Assembly (NCBI GenBank): GCA_025210655.1
Contig: JAOARG010000035.1
Location: forward strand, 1-64,000
Reading direction: 5' to 3'
Length of the DNA: 64,000 nucleotides
DNA from: Bacillota bacterium
GTDB taxonomy: Bacteria > Bacillota > Clostridia > Peptostreptococcales > Acidaminobacteraceae
Every line of letters begins with the position of its first letter. The stretch's first letter is position 1. Positions 35,615-44,742 of this stretch are shown here, piece after piece. The translations under genes were made by a program, and so were the position numbers. The notes below the pieces were generated by a model. The model ran no database searches and was not told the DNA's origin. It saw nothing but the letters and a program-made list of their open reading frames with translations.

Positions 35615-37717
35615 ATGACTGTTATTAATGAAATAGCTATGAAATTTATCGAAAACTCTGATTTTAATGAAAAAGTAAATGATGTTTTAGAAATGATAGG
35701 TGAATCACTAAATGTGTGTCGCATATATATTTTTTTAGATAGTCTAGATGGAAGTACGACTAGTAATACCCATGAGTGGTGTAATGAGGGGGTAATTCCC
35801 CAAATTGACAATCTTCAGGATTTAGATTATAAACAGTTTTCTTCATGGAAAAAGATGTTAGATATACAAGGGAAAATTGTCGAACATGATATTCATAACT
35901 TACCCAAAGATGTAGTTGAGATATTGAGTATACAAGAAATTAAATCAATTGTTGTATTTCCAGTAATTGTAGAAGGAAATCAGGTTGGTTTTGTTGGTGT
36001 AGATGAATGTAGTAAAAATAGATTTTGGACAGAGAAGGAGATTGATTTAGTTAGTACTGTAGCATTTATGATTTCTTCAACCTACGAGAGAGAGCTTGAA
36101 AGAAATTTGTTGAAGGTGTATGAAAGTAATTTTAAGTCATTTTTTAACTCTGTAGATGGTATGCTTTTAATCTCGGATGAAGAAGGGAAAGTCATCTATG
36201 TAAATAAGAAATTTTGTGAAAAAATATGTGCTTCAAAAGAAATACTTGGGAAAAGTATTTTCGAATTTCCCCTTGATAAAAGTAAATTGGAAAAAGTAAT
36301 GGATACAATATCCAGTGGGGATATATATAAATCGGAGTTAGTTGTAGAAATAAAAAAAATTAAGTTTGCCGCTAAAATAAAAATATGGAAGGGTGAATAT
36401 AATGGAGATTCTTGTATATTCACAGTACTGAAGAATATAGAACATGAGAAAGAACTAGAAAACAAGTTTCTTAAAATATTTAGAAATAATCCAGCACCTA
36501 TGGCTATTACAGATATCGAAGATTATTTATTCGTAGATGTAAATGATTCTTTTCTCCAAAGTTTGGGATATGCTAGGGAGGATATAATAGGCAAGAATGT
36601 TAGAAAAGTTAAGATTTTTAAAGACAATGTTTCCTATGAGTCTGTAAAAAAACAAATACTAAACGGTGTAGAAATTAAGAATATTTCAGTTAGGGTAAAT
36701 AAATCTGATGGTACGGTTATTGATGGAATTCTTTTTGGCGAGATAATTATTTCTGATGGAAGACAGTTATTAGTTTCAGTGTTTGTAGATGTCTCAGAAC
36801 AAGTAAATCTATATAAAGTTGTGAATGAGCAGAAATTAAGACTTGAGCATATTATAGATAGTATTAGAGCAGGTACTTGGGAGTGGGATTTAATAACAGA
36901 TAAAATGATAATTAATGACAAGTGGGCAGAGATAATAGGCTATACTGTAGAGGAATTAAGTCCAATAACAATTAATACATGGAAGAAATTCGTTCAAATG
37001 GATGACTACGTTAAGGCTCAAATTCTTTTTAATGAACATTTCGATAGGGTAACAGAATTTTATGAGGCTGAATTTAGAATGAGGCATAGATCCGGAAACT
37101 GGATTTGGATTCTTTCGAAGGGTAAGGTAACCCATTGGAGTGAAGATGGTAAACCTTTAAGAATGTTTGGAACCCATACAGATATTACTGAATTAAAGCT
37201 AATGCAGCAGCAAATCAGGGAAGTGTCAATTAAGGATTCATTGACAGGTTTGTATAACAGAAGATACTTCATAGAATACCTATCCCATATGCTAGAAGAG
37301 TATAATAGGGAAAAAAATGATTTCTCCATAGCTTTAGTAGATATAGATCATTTTAAAAAAGTAAATGATAACTACGGACATTTGTGCGGAGATTATATCT
37401 TAAAAGAGTTTTCAGATATTCTTGTAGATAGCCTAAGATCATATGACATCGTAGCCCGATATGGTGGTGAGGAGTTTATTGTAATATGCAAGAACTCAAA
37501 TAGAGAGAATTCAGTAAATATTATGAGAAGGATACTAGCTAGATTGAGGGAACATACCTTCGTATATGACGGAAAAGAAATAAGAATTACTTTTAGTGCA
37601 GGAGTAGCAGATGCTGATGAAGTACTCCACAAAGGAGCATCCGTTGAAAGCATAATTGATATAGCAGATCAAAGACTCTACCAAGCAAAAAATAGTGGGA
37701 GAGATATGATTATTTAG
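35615..37717 (+). CDS. GAF-PAS-PAS-PAS-GGDEF diguanylate cyclase
   Basis: A 700-residue cytoplasmic sensor enzyme: GAF domain (about 1-150, with FPVIVEGNQVGFVGVDEC), PAS domains near 165-265, 280-385 and 410-525 (the last with FRMRHRSGNWIWILSKGKV, a PAC-like motif), then a GGDEF domain (about 535-700). The active site is GGEEF (ARYGGEEFIV, near 617), which is a functional variant. An RxxD inhibition site (RSYD) lies 5 residues before it. AGAAGGTG precedes the ATG. Ligands are unknown. It lies alone between repeat regions. Confidence 0.92.
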   Translation: MTVINEIAMKFIENSDFNEKVNDVLEMIGESLNVCRIYIFLDSLDGSTTSNTHEWCNEGVIPQIDNLQDLDYKQFSSWKKMLDIQGKIVEHDIHNLPKDVVEILSIQEIKSIVVFPVIVEGNQVGFVGVDECSKNRFWTEKEIDLVSTVAFMISSTYERELERNLLKVYESNFKSFFNSVDGMLLISDEEGKVIYVNKKFCEKICASKEILGKSIFEFPLDKSKLEKVMDTISSGDIYKSELVVEIKKIKFAAKIKIWKGEYNGDSCIFTVLKNIEHEKELENKFLKIFRNNPAPMAITDIEDYLFVDVNDSFLQSLGYAREDIIGKNVRKVKIFKDNVSYESVKKQILNGVEIKNISVRVNKSDGTVIDGILFGEIIISDGRQLLVSVFVDVSEQVNLYKVVNEQKLRLEHIIDSIRAGTWEWDLITDKMIINDKWAEIIGYTVEELSPITINTWKKFVQMDDYVKAQILFNEHFDRVTEFYEAEFRMRHRSGNWIWILSKGKVTHWSEDGKPLRMFGTHTDITELKLMQQQIREVSIKDSLTGLYNRRYFIEYLSHMLEEYNREKNDFSIALVDIDHFKKVNDNYGHLCGDYILKEFSDILVDSLRSYDIVARYGGEEFIVICKNSNRENSVNIMRRILARLREHTFVYDGKEIRITFSAGVADADEVLHKGASVESIIDIADQRLYQAKNSGRDMII

Positions 37718-37720
37718 GAT

Positions 37721-37805
37721 TAGTAGATAGCGGTTGGTAGTTAGTAGTTAGTAGTTAGTAGATAGTAGATAGGATGACTATTAAAATCTATTCTCGATTT
37801 TAATG
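37721..37805 (+). repeat. GTAGTTAGTAG tandem tract and hairpin
   Basis: A run of TAGTAGATAG and TAGTAGTTAG units directly follows the stop codon, then TTAAAATCtattctcGATTTTAA. The same kind of tract flanks terminators at 56.1 and 62.7 kb, but there it has a complementary tract on the far side. Here a RAYT-type repeat starts instead. Confidence 0.6.
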
Positions 37806-38210
37806 TCTTACTGAGAAGAGTGACTTGAACTAAGGTCTTGAATTTCCGATCTACGACCTACCACCAACGATCAACGGTTACAATATACTGAGAAATCACT
37901 CTATATGGATGTCACGGCTATTCTGACAAGAGCGACTTAAGATGTGGTCATAAATAAAAAAGACCCAGAATAAAGTCTGGCCTGTCAGGAGAGTGATGCT
38001 AATATATGGCCTGATTTGTCCTGTAAGGGCTACTAATACTGAAAAAAAATCACTCTATATGCATATAAACCTTAAAGGATGCTTTTTGCTGAAGCAAAAC
38101 CATAAAATTTAAATGAATAGGAGCATTTCAATTTCAATTTTATTAGCTCAACTGACAAGAGCGACTTAAACTAAGATCTTGAACTTCCGACCAACGATCA
38201 ACGGCTACTT
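37806..38210 (-). repeat. Dispersed RAYT-type repeat cluster, two cores
   Basis: Cores at 37893-37907 and 38048-38061. The first unit carries the short spacer and the second the long arm. GGCCTGTCAGGAGAGTGATG and GGCCTGATTTGTCCTG lie between them. Confidence 0.82.
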
Positions 38211-38231
38211 AAACTGTGGACTATCAATCAA

Positions 38232-38261
38232 AATCCCCCTTGGAATTTTCCAAGGGGGATT
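38232..38261 (-). terminator. Terminator of the pilin-like gene
   Basis: AATCCCCCTTGG pairs with CCAAGGGGGATT around AATTTT, right after the minus-strand stop. Confidence 0.85.
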
Positions 38262-38269
38262 AAATTTGT

Positions 38270-39238
38270 CTATTCTTTTATCTCACCGTATTCAAGTGAT
38301 TCTGCATATACTGTACTTTTGTCCCATGTTCTAATTCCAACATAGTTTTGTTTTTCTTTGTCTAAAGAGTCAACTATAACTTCTTTTCCATTTGTTATTT
38401 CAGTGCCATCGATATAAATTTTTACTTGTTTTTTATTTGGACTATGATCGGTAACATCAACCTTTACATCATGTTCATCAGTCCAATAATTATTTGTAAA
38501 GCCTGGTATAACATCACTTGGTTCAATAACTAGGAATGGTGAACTTTCTCGTCCATTTGTTCTTTTTCTAAACAGAAACTTTCCAGTACTGTATCCAGAA
38601 TCAAACTGGAATATATAACCTGTATCATTACCATTCTTATCTGTTGAAGTTTCAAATGAAATTCCGTAGCCTCGACCACGTTTTGTGTTTCCGTTGCCGT
38701 GTAGTATGTCTCCACCAAGAGCAAGTTTACTAGTTATAGAATATTGAGAATAATCATTCTCCAAGAAGATTCTGTTTTGCCCGGTCTTTTTATTTGAAAG
38801 ATATTTCTTTCCATCTTTTTCAACTATTTCCCAGTCTTCAAGTTCTCTATTTGTGATAGGGTTAGCCAACTGATCCATGGCAAAGTCATCTGATGAAAAA
38901 TCATATTTAACTGTATCTTTGAGAGTTTCATCAATTTTTCCATGAATTGAGCAAATAATTTCACCATCTACAACCGAGTAAGTTCCTCCAGAAGGGCATT
39001 TAAGCTCCTTATCAAAATATTTATCGCTGTTTTCTACAAACTTTTCAAGGGTTAAATCCTTATCTGTAAAACTAAATATCTTATAATCATCCATAATTTC
39101 ATGTCGGTGATTAACGCAGAGTTTCTCTTTACTTATGTCGAGGGTTGCTGAATAGTTTGGAATAGCAATTAATAATATTACAGACATTACAGCCAAAGCT
39201 ATAATTAATTCTATTAAAGTAAATCCTTGTTTATTGAT
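38270..39238 (-). CDS. Pilin-like protein with lectin-like C-terminal domain
   Basis: About 320 residues. The N-terminus is a type IV prepilin signal, NKQGFTLIELIIALAVMSV, cut after glycine. The middle part (LCVNHRHEIMDDYKIF) and CPSGGTYSVVDGEIICSIHG resemble clostridial pseudopilins. The C-terminal 180 residues have the look of a LamG/concanavalin-like domain (GYGISFETSTDKNGNDTGYIFQFDSG, KQVKIYIDGTEI). The start is uncertain: GGAGGG lies before ATC at 39238, the position of ATG in the other pilin gene, while the only standard in-frame start is TTG 39262 without a site of its own. No pilus assembly gene is nearby. Confidence 0.72.
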   Translation of the reverse strand: MNKQGFTLIELIIALAVMSVILLIAIPNYSATLDISKEKLCVNHRHEIMDDYKIFSFTDKDLTLEKFVENSDKYFDKELKCPSGGTYSVVDGEIICSIHGKIDETLKDTVKYDFSSDDFAMDQLANPITNRELEDWEIVEKDGKKYLSNKKTGQNRIFLENDYSQYSITSKLALGGDILHGNGNTKRGRGYGISFETSTDKNGNDTGYIFQFDSGYSTGKFLFRKRTNGRESSPFLVIEPSDVIPGFTNNYWTDEHDVKVDVTDHSPNKKQVKIYIDGTEITNGKEVIVDSLDKEKQNYVGIRTWDKSTVYAESLEYGEIKE

Positions 39239-39381
39239 ATGTATCCCTCCCTTTAACTCCAATGGAAATAATTATACTATAAACTAGGACCCTAGGACTA
39301 GTGAAATCTGGTTAAGATTTAGTAAATTTTTTGCATTGATATCTTAAATTGTGTATAGTATTGGTATTAGGAGGTTTACAA

Positions 39382-39675
39382 ATGATTGAAAATATTAATT
39401 ATGTATTCATTGTAGCAATAGTATTAGTAGTGATTGTTTTAACTAATAGTATATCTAAAATTATTTATTCTTTAGTGAAAAATTATTCTGAAAAATTATT
39501 GTTCCTTCCTGGAGCGATTTCTACAGTGGTAATGGTTATTACATTGATACCTTATATAATGAATAATGAGGATATTGTAACTATAAATGCTATTACTGTT
39601 ACTGCATTTATTCTCCAGATAATTTTATGTTTTGCAGTAGGGTATTTTAAAATTAAAAAGTTGTACGAAAAATAG
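39382..39675 (+). CDS. Small membrane protein of unknown function
   Basis: A 97-residue protein with three predicted membrane helices (about 8-28, 45-65 and 72-92). The ATG at 39382 has AGGAGG 7 bases upstream; an earlier in-frame start would overlap that site. A terminator hairpin follows at once. No family is recognised. Confidence 0.6.
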   Translation: MIENINYVFIVAIVLVVIVLTNSISKIIYSLVKNYSEKLLFLPGAISTVVMVITLIPYIMNNEDIVTINAITVTAFILQIILCFAVGYFKIKKLYEK

Positions 39676-39699
39676 AAAACCTGTCGAAGGACAGGTTTT
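39676..39699 (+). terminator. Terminator (left copy at family B element)
   Basis: AAAACCTGTC pairs with GACAGGTTTT around GAAG. A near copy lies at 40061-40085 beyond the element. Confidence 0.85.
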
Positions 39700-39700
39700 C

Positions 39701-40060
39701 AGACTGTAGAGAAACTACAGTCTGGTTGAGCATTATGATGAATCATAACGTTAAGCGGTCATTTTATTCCTGTGAAGCGATGAATTTATCAATTCATTGT
39801 TAAGTAGGAATTCTTCGAATTACGTACAAGGTAATTTCCCTTAGGGGAAATACTTATATAAGAGAAGTACTTAAAAACCTTGCTATCACAAGCTTTGAAA
39901 TTCTAGCTTGCGTAGCAAGGTTTCCTTGTACAGCATTTTAGAAAAATGCCGCTTCACGTCTATGATAATAGATGCTTAACGGTGCGAATGCACCTGCTTC
40001 ACATATATTGAGGTTTTCAATATATTGCTTAACGAGAGTGTTGACTTTGTCTACACTCTG
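39701..40060. repeat. Ladder-palindrome element, family B, copy 2
   Basis: A 360-base near copy of 35021-35377. Differences cluster in loops and in some rungs: two right rungs read GCTTCAC, the complement of the GTGAAGC rung on the left, and one left rung reads GTTAAGT. Outer ends TTTCAGACTGTAGA and TCTACACTCTGAAA form an imperfect inverted repeat. The central hairpin GTACAAGG...CCTTGTAC is kept. Confidence 0.8.
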
Positions 40061-40085
40061 AAACCTGTCGATTGACAGGTTTTTA
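40061..40085. terminator. Terminator (right copy at family B element)
   Basis: AAACCTGTC pairs with GACAGGTTT around GATT, followed by TT. It lies just after the stop of the convergent RelA/SpoT-like gene and may serve both strands. The loop differs from the left copy (GATT against GAAG). Confidence 0.75.
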
Positions 40086-40096
40086 TTATAATAAAC

Positions 40097-41677
40097 TTAA
40101 ACAAAATTATCAGGTATGTGATGGTCAAATGGTCTATCTTTAAATAAACCAAATCTAAATAGTTTAAGTGCGGATTTTGCATCAATTTCTGATAAGTGTC
40201 TAATAGAATTTATGAAATCCATTACTTTTTCATTAATTATAATGTTTGAATCACTTTCGACTACCTTATCGATAAACTGCAAAATTTCCACAACATTCAA
40301 ATTGACATTATAAATAGCCAGTATTTTAAGGGCGAAAAAGTTAAGATAGATATCTCTATTTCCATGCCAATTATCATAATTCATATAAGGACTAGTTAAA
40401 ACATTTTCAATTTGTGTAAGCACATTTATTATTTCTTCTATACTATGATCATATACAAAGTCTATATCCTGGATTCTTTTAAATTGTTTAGCTATTGTAA
40501 CCAGCAAATCGTTTTTAATAGTAGCAATTTCTTCACTAGAAAAGTTTGCTTTTAAGTTTTCATTTTGGAATGAATCTTTAAAACGATTCTTAAGATATTC
40601 TATAAAAGTTTCAAAATCTTCAGCATTATTTCCTAACTCAATTTCAAATAAAATTCTAAAGAATATATACCACTGAAAGTCTTTGTTGATATACTGCAAA
40701 ATTGTTTCTCCAATTATTTGAGAAAACTCATCTTTGAATTCAATATCCCTTGAAAACTCAATATTGGTATTAAATGATATTGGTTCAGCAGTTATTTCGT
40801 TGAGTCTTGTAAAGGTTGCAATCATCATTTTATTATAATCTTTTACATTATTTGCAGCGTTTGATCTGAAAATATATTTCATAATAGTATCGCAAGAGTT
40901 TTTAAAATCTACTACAAAGCCAATACTTTCATACATTGCCTTAGACATGGCAGAATGTATGAATTTTGATAAAATCCCTTCGATCTCTACTTTTTGTTCA
41001 GAGTTATTACTTACCTCAGATTTGTTAAACTCCTTATGGATAAGCATTAATTGTCTATCAATCATAGCTAGGTTTTTCTTAATAGAACCTAATATATCCC
41101 TAAGGAAAGTATCAAGCAGCAAATAGTTATTATTTTTATAAATAATCTTATGTTCGATTTCTCCCCAGAAAACATTAACAAGTGACTTAATCTGCAACTC
41201 AAAATTATAATGACGGGTGTTGTAAATATATACTCCGTCAATTCTATAAATAAAAAATCCGTTTTTCTGTTTTTGAGGCTGTTTACCTGAAAGAATCAAT
41301 CTTAGGTTGGGATTAGAGTCATTATAGAATAAACCATTTTCGTCTATGAGATTAAAGTGCTTATTAATAATATGATATATTTTATCTTCATCTTCAATGA
41401 AGTTACATTCAATACGGACACCGATTAAGTCTGATAAGTTGCTAATTAGCTTTTCAGGATCATCGTAAATTTTATAATAATTGTTTCTAAGAATCTTCTC
41501 CTTTAAACTGTTAGGAGACTTTACCCTTGCATTGATATTAAGATAGTCACCTGAAGAGTTTTTTAGGAGATTTTCTATATTATATTTAATAAGTCCAGAA
41601 GCTTTTTGTAAATCATCTGTGATTTCCTCTAAGTATGTTGATACATCTTCAATGAAATCAAAAACCTTAAGTTTCAT
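40097..41677 (-). CDS. RelA/SpoT-domain protein with long C-terminal region
   Basis: A 526-residue cytoplasmic protein. Residues about 20-220 match the (p)ppGpp synthetase fold: RVKSPNSLKEKILR, NLSDLIGVRIECNF and ELQIKSLVNVFWGEIEHKIIYK. The usual GYRSIH-type segment is replaced by NGFFIYRIDGVY, so substrate binding may be altered. There is no HD hydrolase and no TGS or ACT domain. The C-terminal 300 residues are helical and unrecognised. GGGAGGAA precedes the ATG. It may be an alarmone synthetase or a toxin-like relative; the sequence does not decide. Confidence 0.72.
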   Translation of the reverse strand: MKLKVFDFIEDVSTYLEEITDDLQKASGLIKYNIENLLKNSSGDYLNINARVKSPNSLKEKILRNNYYKIYDDPEKLISNLSDLIGVRIECNFIEDEDKIYHIINKHFNLIDENGLFYNDSNPNLRLILSGKQPQKQKNGFFIYRIDGVYIYNTRHYNFELQIKSLVNVFWGEIEHKIIYKNNNYLLLDTFLRDILGSIKKNLAMIDRQLMLIHKEFNKSEVSNNSEQKVEIEGILSKFIHSAMSKAMYESIGFVVDFKNSCDTIMKYIFRSNAANNVKDYNKMMIATFTRLNEITAEPISFNTNIEFSRDIEFKDEFSQIIGETILQYINKDFQWYIFFRILFEIELGNNAEDFETFIEYLKNRFKDSFQNENLKANFSSEEIATIKNDLLVTIAKQFKRIQDIDFVYDHSIEEIINVLTQIENVLTSPYMNYDNWHGNRDIYLNFFALKILAIYNVNLNVVEILQFIDKVVESDSNIIINEKVMDFINSIRHLSEIDAKSALKLFRFGLFKDRPFDHHIPDNFV

Positions 41678-41907
41678 TTATGTTCCTCCCAATGAAATAT
41701 TTTATGATGTAAAAATTGGTCTACAATCAATTATATTATTATTCATAAGATATTGATACCCTCTTTTATTAATATAGATACAAATTAAATAAAAATAATT
41801 AATATATTAATCACAAGAAGAATGAATTAAACTTAAAATTTGTGGTAAAAAATATCTAAGGAGAATAATAGCTAAATGGCTCATATACTTTGATATGGAG
41901 TGATTTT

Positions 41908-44739
41908 ATGGATAAAAATATAATGGTTATGTTGAGTAATGACACATATGCAAAATGGTTCAAATACTTACATAAATATGATGTTACAAAAATTGAAACT
42001 ATATCTGATTTGTTATCTAAAACACATATAAAAAAACCAGTTTTAATTACAGAAACAGACATGATTTCTTGCCAAGAATTAAGCATAATTAGTAAAAGTA
42101 CAGTTACAATAATTGTTGGTGAAGAAGAAGAAAATGATAATATTTGTAAGGAGTATAGTGATGTATATATTTTTTTAAGTAGCAATATGACACAATTGAC
42201 AATAAATAAACTCATAGACAGAACTATAGAATATTCATATCTTATAGGTGGTCCCGAGGATAGCGACATTTCTAAAGCAAGTATGTGCTGTGCCCTAGTG
42301 GATGCAATTCCAGATGCGATTATTATAAGAAATCGTGAAGGTGATTATGTAGATATAATCGTAAATAAGGATAGAGAGCAAAATATGATTTTTGGCAATA
42401 AGGAAAAAATGATAGGTAAAAATGTCAAGGAAGTACTTAATGTTCGATTGGCAGAAGAGTTCATAAGAAAAACAAGAGAAGTATTAGATACTAAGCAAAG
42501 CATACATTATGAATATGAATTAATGCTTCATGGTGAAAAAAGACATGTAGTTAGTTATATCGCTCCTATTAAAGGTACAGATAATGTAGTCTGGATAGCC
42601 AGAGATATTACAGATCAATTTAACGATAAGATATATATTCAATCAATAACAGACAATCGTATTGGAATAATAAATAATCTAAATCATGAAGTTAGAACAC
42701 CGTTGAATTACCTTTCAACAACTATTGACAGTATTACTAAACTTGGATGTGACAGTTTTGGAGATAAGCTTGGTAAAATGAAAAATGCTGTTGATCAGAT
42801 GAAGGAAGTTTTGGGTAAGTTAGTTGATTTCAATAATATTTTACAAGATAATATTATTGTTCAAAATGAAGAATTTGATCTATACAAGCTTATTGAATCC
42901 TTGAGCAATAAGTATATTGTTAAGTGCTATGACAAAGGAGTAGTGTTTAATACGGTAATCGAAGACAATATTCCTAGATACTATGTAGGTGACAAAGGAA
43001 TAATTACAAAATGCTTAGATATCTTACTTGACAATGCCCATAAATTTACTCAGGAAGGCGAGATAAATATTCTTGTCAATTTAAGTGATGATAAATTGAT
43101 TTTATCAGTTAAAGACACTGGAGTAGGTATTGAAAAAGATAAAATCAATGATATTTTCTATGAGTTTATTCAAGAGGATCTTTCTCCGACAAAACACTAT
43201 GGGGGTATAGGTATAGGTTTGTCTGTACTAAGGGGACTGATTAAAAAGCTAAATGGTAAAATAAATTTAAAATCAAAAAAAGGTATAGGGACAAAGTTCG
43301 ATATTTCTATCCCTATTGAAGTTATAAAGAAAAAACAAATGCTGAGATCAAACAGTTTTTTTATAAACAAAAATGCTCTAATTGTTGACGATGATACTAT
43401 TTCGAGACAAATACTTGATATATCCTTAAAGAATATCGGTTTTAAGGTGAAATCTTTTACAGAGGGAGAGTCTGTAATCGATTATTTGACCAAAGATTAC
43501 CCTGAAGTTGATATCGTGGTTGTTGATTGGAATATACCAAAAATGGATGGTTTGGAAATAGCAAAAAACATCAGAAATATTAAAGAGTATAGGGATTGCA
43601 AGATAGTCTTGGTAACATCATTTTACAACAATGATTTGACTAGTCTATGTCGTGAAGCGGGTATTGATAGTTTTATCTATAAACCAATTGATAACTCCCT
43701 ATTCAATGATATTTTGTATAACTTGTTTGATGTCAATGATGAGGAAGAAAAGGAAAATAATAAATATAATTACAAGGGAGCAAATGTATTGGTATTAGAT
43801 GATAGTAGTCTCAATACTGAAATGATAGGAAACTTCCTGCTAAGAAGAGGCATTGAAGTATACAAATATACCGACCCAATAGAAGCGATAAGAAATATAG
43901 ACAAAAACAAGATTGATATGGCAATCATAGATATTGAAATGCCTGTAATGGATGGTTTTGAATGTAGTTCTAGAATCAGAAAAATTAACAAAGCATTACC
44001 TATTGTAATGATGAGTGCAAAGGAAGAGGAGATTGTTTCTAGGAAGATAAACGAGGGAGATTTAAATGGTTTCTTAGGAAAACCAGTTGATATGAACTTG
44101 ATGGAAAAATACTTACTTAAAATCCTAAAAGACTATAAGGTAGAGAATAAAGGAGTAAGTAATACTATCAAGAGTGAAGTGTTTGAAATAAATGGAATTG
44201 ATGTAAATAGGGCAATAGAGAGATTTCATTGGAATAAAGAACTATTTATTCAATCTGTAAGGAATTTCTTAACTGACTTCAGTGCTGAAAAGGAGATAAT
44301 GAAAAAAAGCCTAGCAGAAGGGGAGTACGATATATTAAAACAAGTTGTTCATAAAATAAAAGGACACTCGGGCAATTTAAGTATTGATGCAATCTATAAC
44401 TGGTGTATAAAAACAGAAAATCTAATCAAAAGAGAAGAGTTTCATTTGATAGATATTGATAGCAATGATTCAATTATTATTTCAATTTCAAATGAATTAG
44501 AAAAAATTGATATAAGGAAAGAAGGTAAAGAAATAGAAATAAGCGATGATCAGGCTAAAGAGATAAAAAAACATATGATTGATGCATTGAAGAAAAGGAG
44601 TGTTAAGGACATAAATAAGTATCTTTTAGAGCTTCAAAATAATATTCATCCGATATTTGAAGACTATGATGAAATAATATCATCTATTAAAAGATATAAA
44701 TATAAAGATGCTTTAGAAAAGATAATGGAGCGTGATTAA
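41908..44739 (+). CDS. Hybrid sensor histidine kinase (PAS-HisKA-HATPase-REC-REC-HPt)
   Basis: A 943-residue cytoplasmic phosphorelay kinase. After an unrecognised N-terminus come PAS (about 125-245), HisKA (His260 in NHEVRTPLN), HATPase (DNAHKF, DTGVGI and GGIGIGLSV), a receiver (Asp540 in VVVDWNIPKMDG), a second receiver (Asp675 in AIIDIEMPVMDG) and HPt (His815 in VHKIKGHSGN). All phospho-acceptors are present. ATG 41908 has ATGGAGTG upstream. The HD-GYP response regulator starts 3 bases after the stop, so it is the likely output. Confidence 0.93.
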   Translation: MDKNIMVMLSNDTYAKWFKYLHKYDVTKIETISDLLSKTHIKKPVLITETDMISCQELSIISKSTVTIIVGEEEENDNICKEYSDVYIFLSSNMTQLTINKLIDRTIEYSYLIGGPEDSDISKASMCCALVDAIPDAIIIRNREGDYVDIIVNKDREQNMIFGNKEKMIGKNVKEVLNVRLAEEFIRKTREVLDTKQSIHYEYELMLHGEKRHVVSYIAPIKGTDNVVWIARDITDQFNDKIYIQSITDNRIGIINNLNHEVRTPLNYLSTTIDSITKLGCDSFGDKLGKMKNAVDQMKEVLGKLVDFNNILQDNIIVQNEEFDLYKLIESLSNKYIVKCYDKGVVFNTVIEDNIPRYYVGDKGIITKCLDILLDNAHKFTQEGEINILVNLSDDKLILSVKDTGVGIEKDKINDIFYEFIQEDLSPTKHYGGIGIGLSVLRGLIKKLNGKINLKSKKGIGTKFDISIPIEVIKKKQMLRSNSFFINKNALIVDDDTISRQILDISLKNIGFKVKSFTEGESVIDYLTKDYPEVDIVVVDWNIPKMDGLEIAKNIRNIKEYRDCKIVLVTSFYNNDLTSLCREAGIDSFIYKPIDNSLFNDILYNLFDVNDEEEKENNKYNYKGANVLVLDDSSLNTEMIGNFLLRRGIEVYKYTDPIEAIRNIDKNKIDMAIIDIEMPVMDGFECSSRIRKINKALPIVMMSAKEEEIVSRKINEGDLNGFLGKPVDMNLMEKYLLKILKDYKVENKGVSNTIKSEVFEINGIDVNRAIERFHWNKELFIQSVRNFLTDFSAEKEIMKKSLAEGEYDILKQVVHKIKGHSGNLSIDAIYNWCIKTENLIKREEFHLIDIDSNDSIIISISNELEKIDIRKEGKEIEISDDQAKEIKKHMIDALKKRSVKDINKYLLELQNNIHPIFEDYDEIISSIKRYKYKDALEKIMERD

Positions 44740-44742
44740 CAC

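Noticed and set aside
35021..40060. Integron attC-like reading of GTTRRRY / RYYYAAC rungs
   Set aside because: The rungs fit the letter pattern, but the order is reversed relative to attC, there are four of each per element, no cassette genes lie between them and no integrase is seen.
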